A stretch of DNA of 5,355 nucleotides from Gemmatimonadota bacterium (GTDB taxonomy: Bacteria; JAAXHH01). Location of the stretch: assembly GCA_026713285.1 (NCBI GenBank), contig JAPOOT010000490.1:1-5355 (forward strand), written 5' to 3'. The notes under the pieces are model-generated. The model had not been told where the DNA came from. It worked only from the letters and a program-made list of their open reading frames with translations, and ran no database searches. Below are positions 3,704 to 5,355 of the stretch, piece after piece. Position 1 is the first letter of the stretch; each line of letters starts with the position of its first letter. Both the position numbers and the translations under genes were made by a program.

Positions 3704-4981
3704 ATGGCCGTTCGCATTCTCGTAGGCGCAGCGTGGGGGGACGAAGGCAAAGGCAAGATCGTCGATTTCCTGAGTGAACGGGCCGATATCGTCGTGCGGT
3801 TCCAGGGCGGGGCCAATGCCGGGCACACCGTTCAGATCGGAGACCAGGAGTACATCCTCCACCTCATACCCGTCGGCATCCTCCGGCAGGACAAGGCCTG
3901 CGTCATCGGCAACGGCACGGTGATCGATCCGGAAGCGCTGATGGAAGAGATCGAGATGCTCGGGACTCACGGCATCGAAGTGGAGGGTCGCCTGTTCATC
4001 AGCCACAACGCCCACGTGATCATGCCGTACCACAAGCTGATCGACCGGGTCGGGGAAGAACAGTTGCAGGAGGAAGAGCGGATCGGCACCACGGGAAGGG
4101 GCATTGGTCCCGCCTACGCGGACAAGGCCGCCCGCAAGGGAATTCGCATCGGCGACCTGCACGATCGGGGCGTGCTTCGCGAGAAGCTTCAGCGCAATAT
4201 CGACGAAGCGAACAGGATCCTCGAAGCCATATACCGGGCCGAGCCGCTCGACGCCGTCCGGATCATCGAGGAGTACATGGCTTTTGCTGACCGGATCGGT
4301 CCATTCGTGACGAATACGTCGGAATACCTGAACGACGCTATTGATGCCGACAAGGAGATCCTCTTCGAGGGCAGCCAGGGCACGCTGCTGGACGTGGACC
4401 ACGGGACCTATCCCTACGTCACGTCCTCCAACACGACCACGGGCGCCGCATGCATGGGCGCCGGTGTCGGCCCCACCCGCATCGACGAAGTCATCGGCGT
4501 GGCCAAGGCCTACACTACCCGGGTAGGCAACGGCCCCTTCCCCACCGAGTTTCCTTCCAGGTGGGGAGACGAGTTCCGGCGCATGGCGGGCGAATTCGGC
4601 GCTACGACGGGCCGCCCGCGCCGGTGCGGCTGGTTCGACGCCATGGTGGTCCGCTACGCGGTCATGGTGAACGGCATCGATCGGCTGGCGCTTGCCCGCC
4701 TCGACACCCTGGACACGCTCCAGACGCTGAGGCTGTGCGTGGGATACCGGCTGAACGGTGAGGTAGTTCCCCATCTGCCCAACGACGCGAACGTCCTGCG
4801 CCAATGCGAGCCCGTCTACGAGGAGATGGAGGGCTGGGACCGGCCCACCGGCCACATACGGACCTGGGACGGACTGCCGAAGGAAGCCCAGGCATACATC
4901 GAGCGCATATCGGAACTGGTGAAGGCCAAAGTGGACCTCGTTTCCGTCGGTTCGCATCGAGACGCGACCATTTTCATGTAG
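3704..4981 (+). CDS. purA: Adenylosuccinate synthetase
   Basis: This 425-aa cytoplasmic enzyme makes adenylosuccinate from IMP, aspartate and GTP, the first committed step to AMP. All signature regions are present: WGDEGKGK at 11-18 (P-loop-like, catalytic D13), QGGANAGHT at 34-42 with catalytic H41, GTTGRGIGPAY at 128-138, FEGSQGTLLDVDHGTYPYVT at 221-240, KAYTTRVGNGPFPTE at 268-282, TTGRPRRCGWFD at 301-312 and ARLDTLD at 331-337. The C-terminal GTP-contact segment reads VSVGSHRDATI at 413-423, where relatives usually have GPxR; the Pro-to-Ser change looks mild. Length is that of normal bacterial PurA. The start is placed at MAVRILVGA; an extension to 3608 adds 32 residues with no family counterpart. 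It is apparently transcribed alone, from the promoter at 3542-3571 through a terminator-like leader hairpin. Identification is certain. Confidence 0.98.
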   Translation: MAVRILVGAAWGDEGKGKIVDFLSERADIVVRFQGGANAGHTVQIGDQEYILHLIPVGILRQDKACVIGNGTVIDPEALMEEIEMLGTHGIEVEGRLFISHNAHVIMPYHKLIDRVGEEQLQEEERIGTTGRGIGPAYADKAARKGIRIGDLHDRGVLREKLQRNIDEANRILEAIYRAEPLDAVRIIEEYMAFADRIGPFVTNTSEYLNDAIDADKEILFEGSQGTLLDVDHGTYPYVTSSNTTTGAACMGAGVGPTRIDEVIGVAKAYTTRVGNGPFPTEFPSRWGDEFRRMAGEFGATTGRPRRCGWFDAMVVRYAVMVNGIDRLALARLDTLDTLQTLRLCVGYRLNGEVVPHLPNDANVLRQCEPVYEEMEGWDRPTGHIRTWDGLPKEAQAYIERISELVKAKVDLVSVGSHRDATIFM

Positions 4982-5047
4982 GGTTTTGCGGACTCGCGAG
5001 GTGGATGTCACTGGATGGGGAGCAGGCCTTACACGTGTTGAAGGGTG

Positions 5048-5087
5048 TTTGGGGCACAAGCCTTACGCGAACAGCAAAAGCCCCAAA
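5048..5087 (+). terminator. Inverted repeat after purA, possible terminator
   Basis: TTTGGGGC (5048-5055) and GCCCCAAA (5080-5087) form a perfect 8-bp stem around a 24-nt loop, 67 bp after the purA stop. The loop is long and what follows (TTCGGGTTTGG) is only partly T-rich, so termination would be inefficient or factor-aided. Confidence 0.35.
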
Positions 5088-5091
5088 TTCG

Positions 5092-5129
5092 GGTTTGGAT
5101 CGTTGCCAATAGGCCATCCTGTCCAAACC
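5092..5129. repeat. Second long-loop inverted repeat before the tRNA genes
   Basis: GGTTTGGA (5092-5099) and TCCAAACC (5122-5129) form a perfect 8-bp stem around 22 nt, which itself contains a small GCC/GGC pair (5105-5107 / 5112-5114). It starts 4 bp after the preceding inverted repeat. No T-run follows. Its role is unclear. Confidence 0.45.
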
Positions 5130-5138
5130 GGAAATCGG

Positions 5139-5167
5139 TTGACCTTCAGGGTGTAATCGCTTATTAT
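5139..5167 (+). promoter_or_regulatory. Predicted promoter of the tRNA-Lys pair
   Basis: TTGACC (5139-5144) and TATTAT (5162-5167), each 5 of 6 consensus bases, are exactly 17 nt apart. Transcription would begin near 5174, a few bases before the first tRNA, after a GC-containing discriminator. The fit and placement make this the best promoter in the window. Confidence 0.7.
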
Positions 5168-5180
5168 GCTACGCCTGCGA

Positions 5181-5253
5181 GGGCGCGTAGCTCAGTTGGC
5201 AGAGCAACAGACTTTTAATCTGTGGGTCGAAGGTTCGATTCCTTCCGCGCTCA
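5181..5253 (+). tRNA. tRNA-Lys, anticodon UUU
   Basis: This 73-nt gene has a complete cloverleaf: acceptor GGGCGCG (5181-5187) pairs with CGCGCTC (5246-5252) with one G-U; D-stem GCTC/GAGC; anticodon stem ACAGA/TCTGT around CTTTTAA, anticodon TTT at 5214-5216; T-stem GAAGG/CCTTC around TTCGATT; discriminator A 5253. CCA is not encoded. It reads AAA (and AAG by wobble). Confidence 0.97.
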
Positions 5254-5259
5254 TGGAAT

Positions 5260-5332
<73 letters not shown>

Positions 5333-5355
5333 CTGGCCAAACCGCGATGCAGCCG

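Noticed and set aside
3665..5059. Open frame of 464 codons on the minus strand opposite purA
   Set aside because: It is an antisense shadow caused by the GC-rich codon use of purA; its translation resembles no protein family.

Overview
The window looks like a piece of a high-GC, probably Gram-negative bacterial chromosome carrying a small AT-richer insertion. The flanking genes are typical core genes: the end of glycine dehydrogenase subunit 2 (gcvPB), a TIM-barrel sugar-phosphate isomerase/epimerase-type enzyme, adenylosuccinate synthetase (purA) and two tRNA-Lys genes without encoded CCA. The gene style resembles environmental Gemmatimonadota/Latescibacterota-like genomes, but that is only an impression and one window cannot settle the lineage.

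Layout. 1-495: 3' end of gcvPB (+). 619-1425: isomerase-like gene (-), convergent with gcvPB, with a leader holding two imperfect 43-44 bp tandem repeats and a TTGACA promoter at 1591-1619. 1630-3485: an 1856-bp transposon-like insertion. Its ends are perfect 10-bp inverted repeats (GGGAATTATA / TATAATTCCC), with a further shared GTAACA box inside each end. The ends are directly abutted by an 8-bp direct repeat (GATCTATT at 1622-1629 and 3486-3493), as expected for a target-site duplication. 3542-3703: promoter and leader of purA, with a strong intrinsic-terminator-like hairpin in the leader. 3704-4981: purA (+). 4982-5180: two long-loop inverted repeats and a good tRNA promoter. 5181-5332: tRNA-Lys(UUU) and tRNA-Lys(CUU), 6 bp apart.

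The insertion is the interesting part. It encodes no recognisable transposase. It carries what looks like a single minus-strand cargo unit, read inward from a promoter in the right end: a 102-aa coiled-coil protein, a 64-aa protein, an 85-aa zinc-binding protein with the Cys spacing of phage P2 Ogr/Delta activators, a broken C-terminal remnant of a DNA methyltransferase, and a 158-aa protein with a signal peptide. The four intact genes each have a Shine-Dalgarno-like sequence close to the start. I read it as a non-autonomous element, mobilised in trans by an absent transposase, or the deletion derivative of a larger transposon.

The element sits between two divergent promoters, for the isomerase (-) and purA (+). 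Its genes point the same way as the isomerase, and I see no convincing terminator at its left end, so read-through into the isomerase gene is possible.
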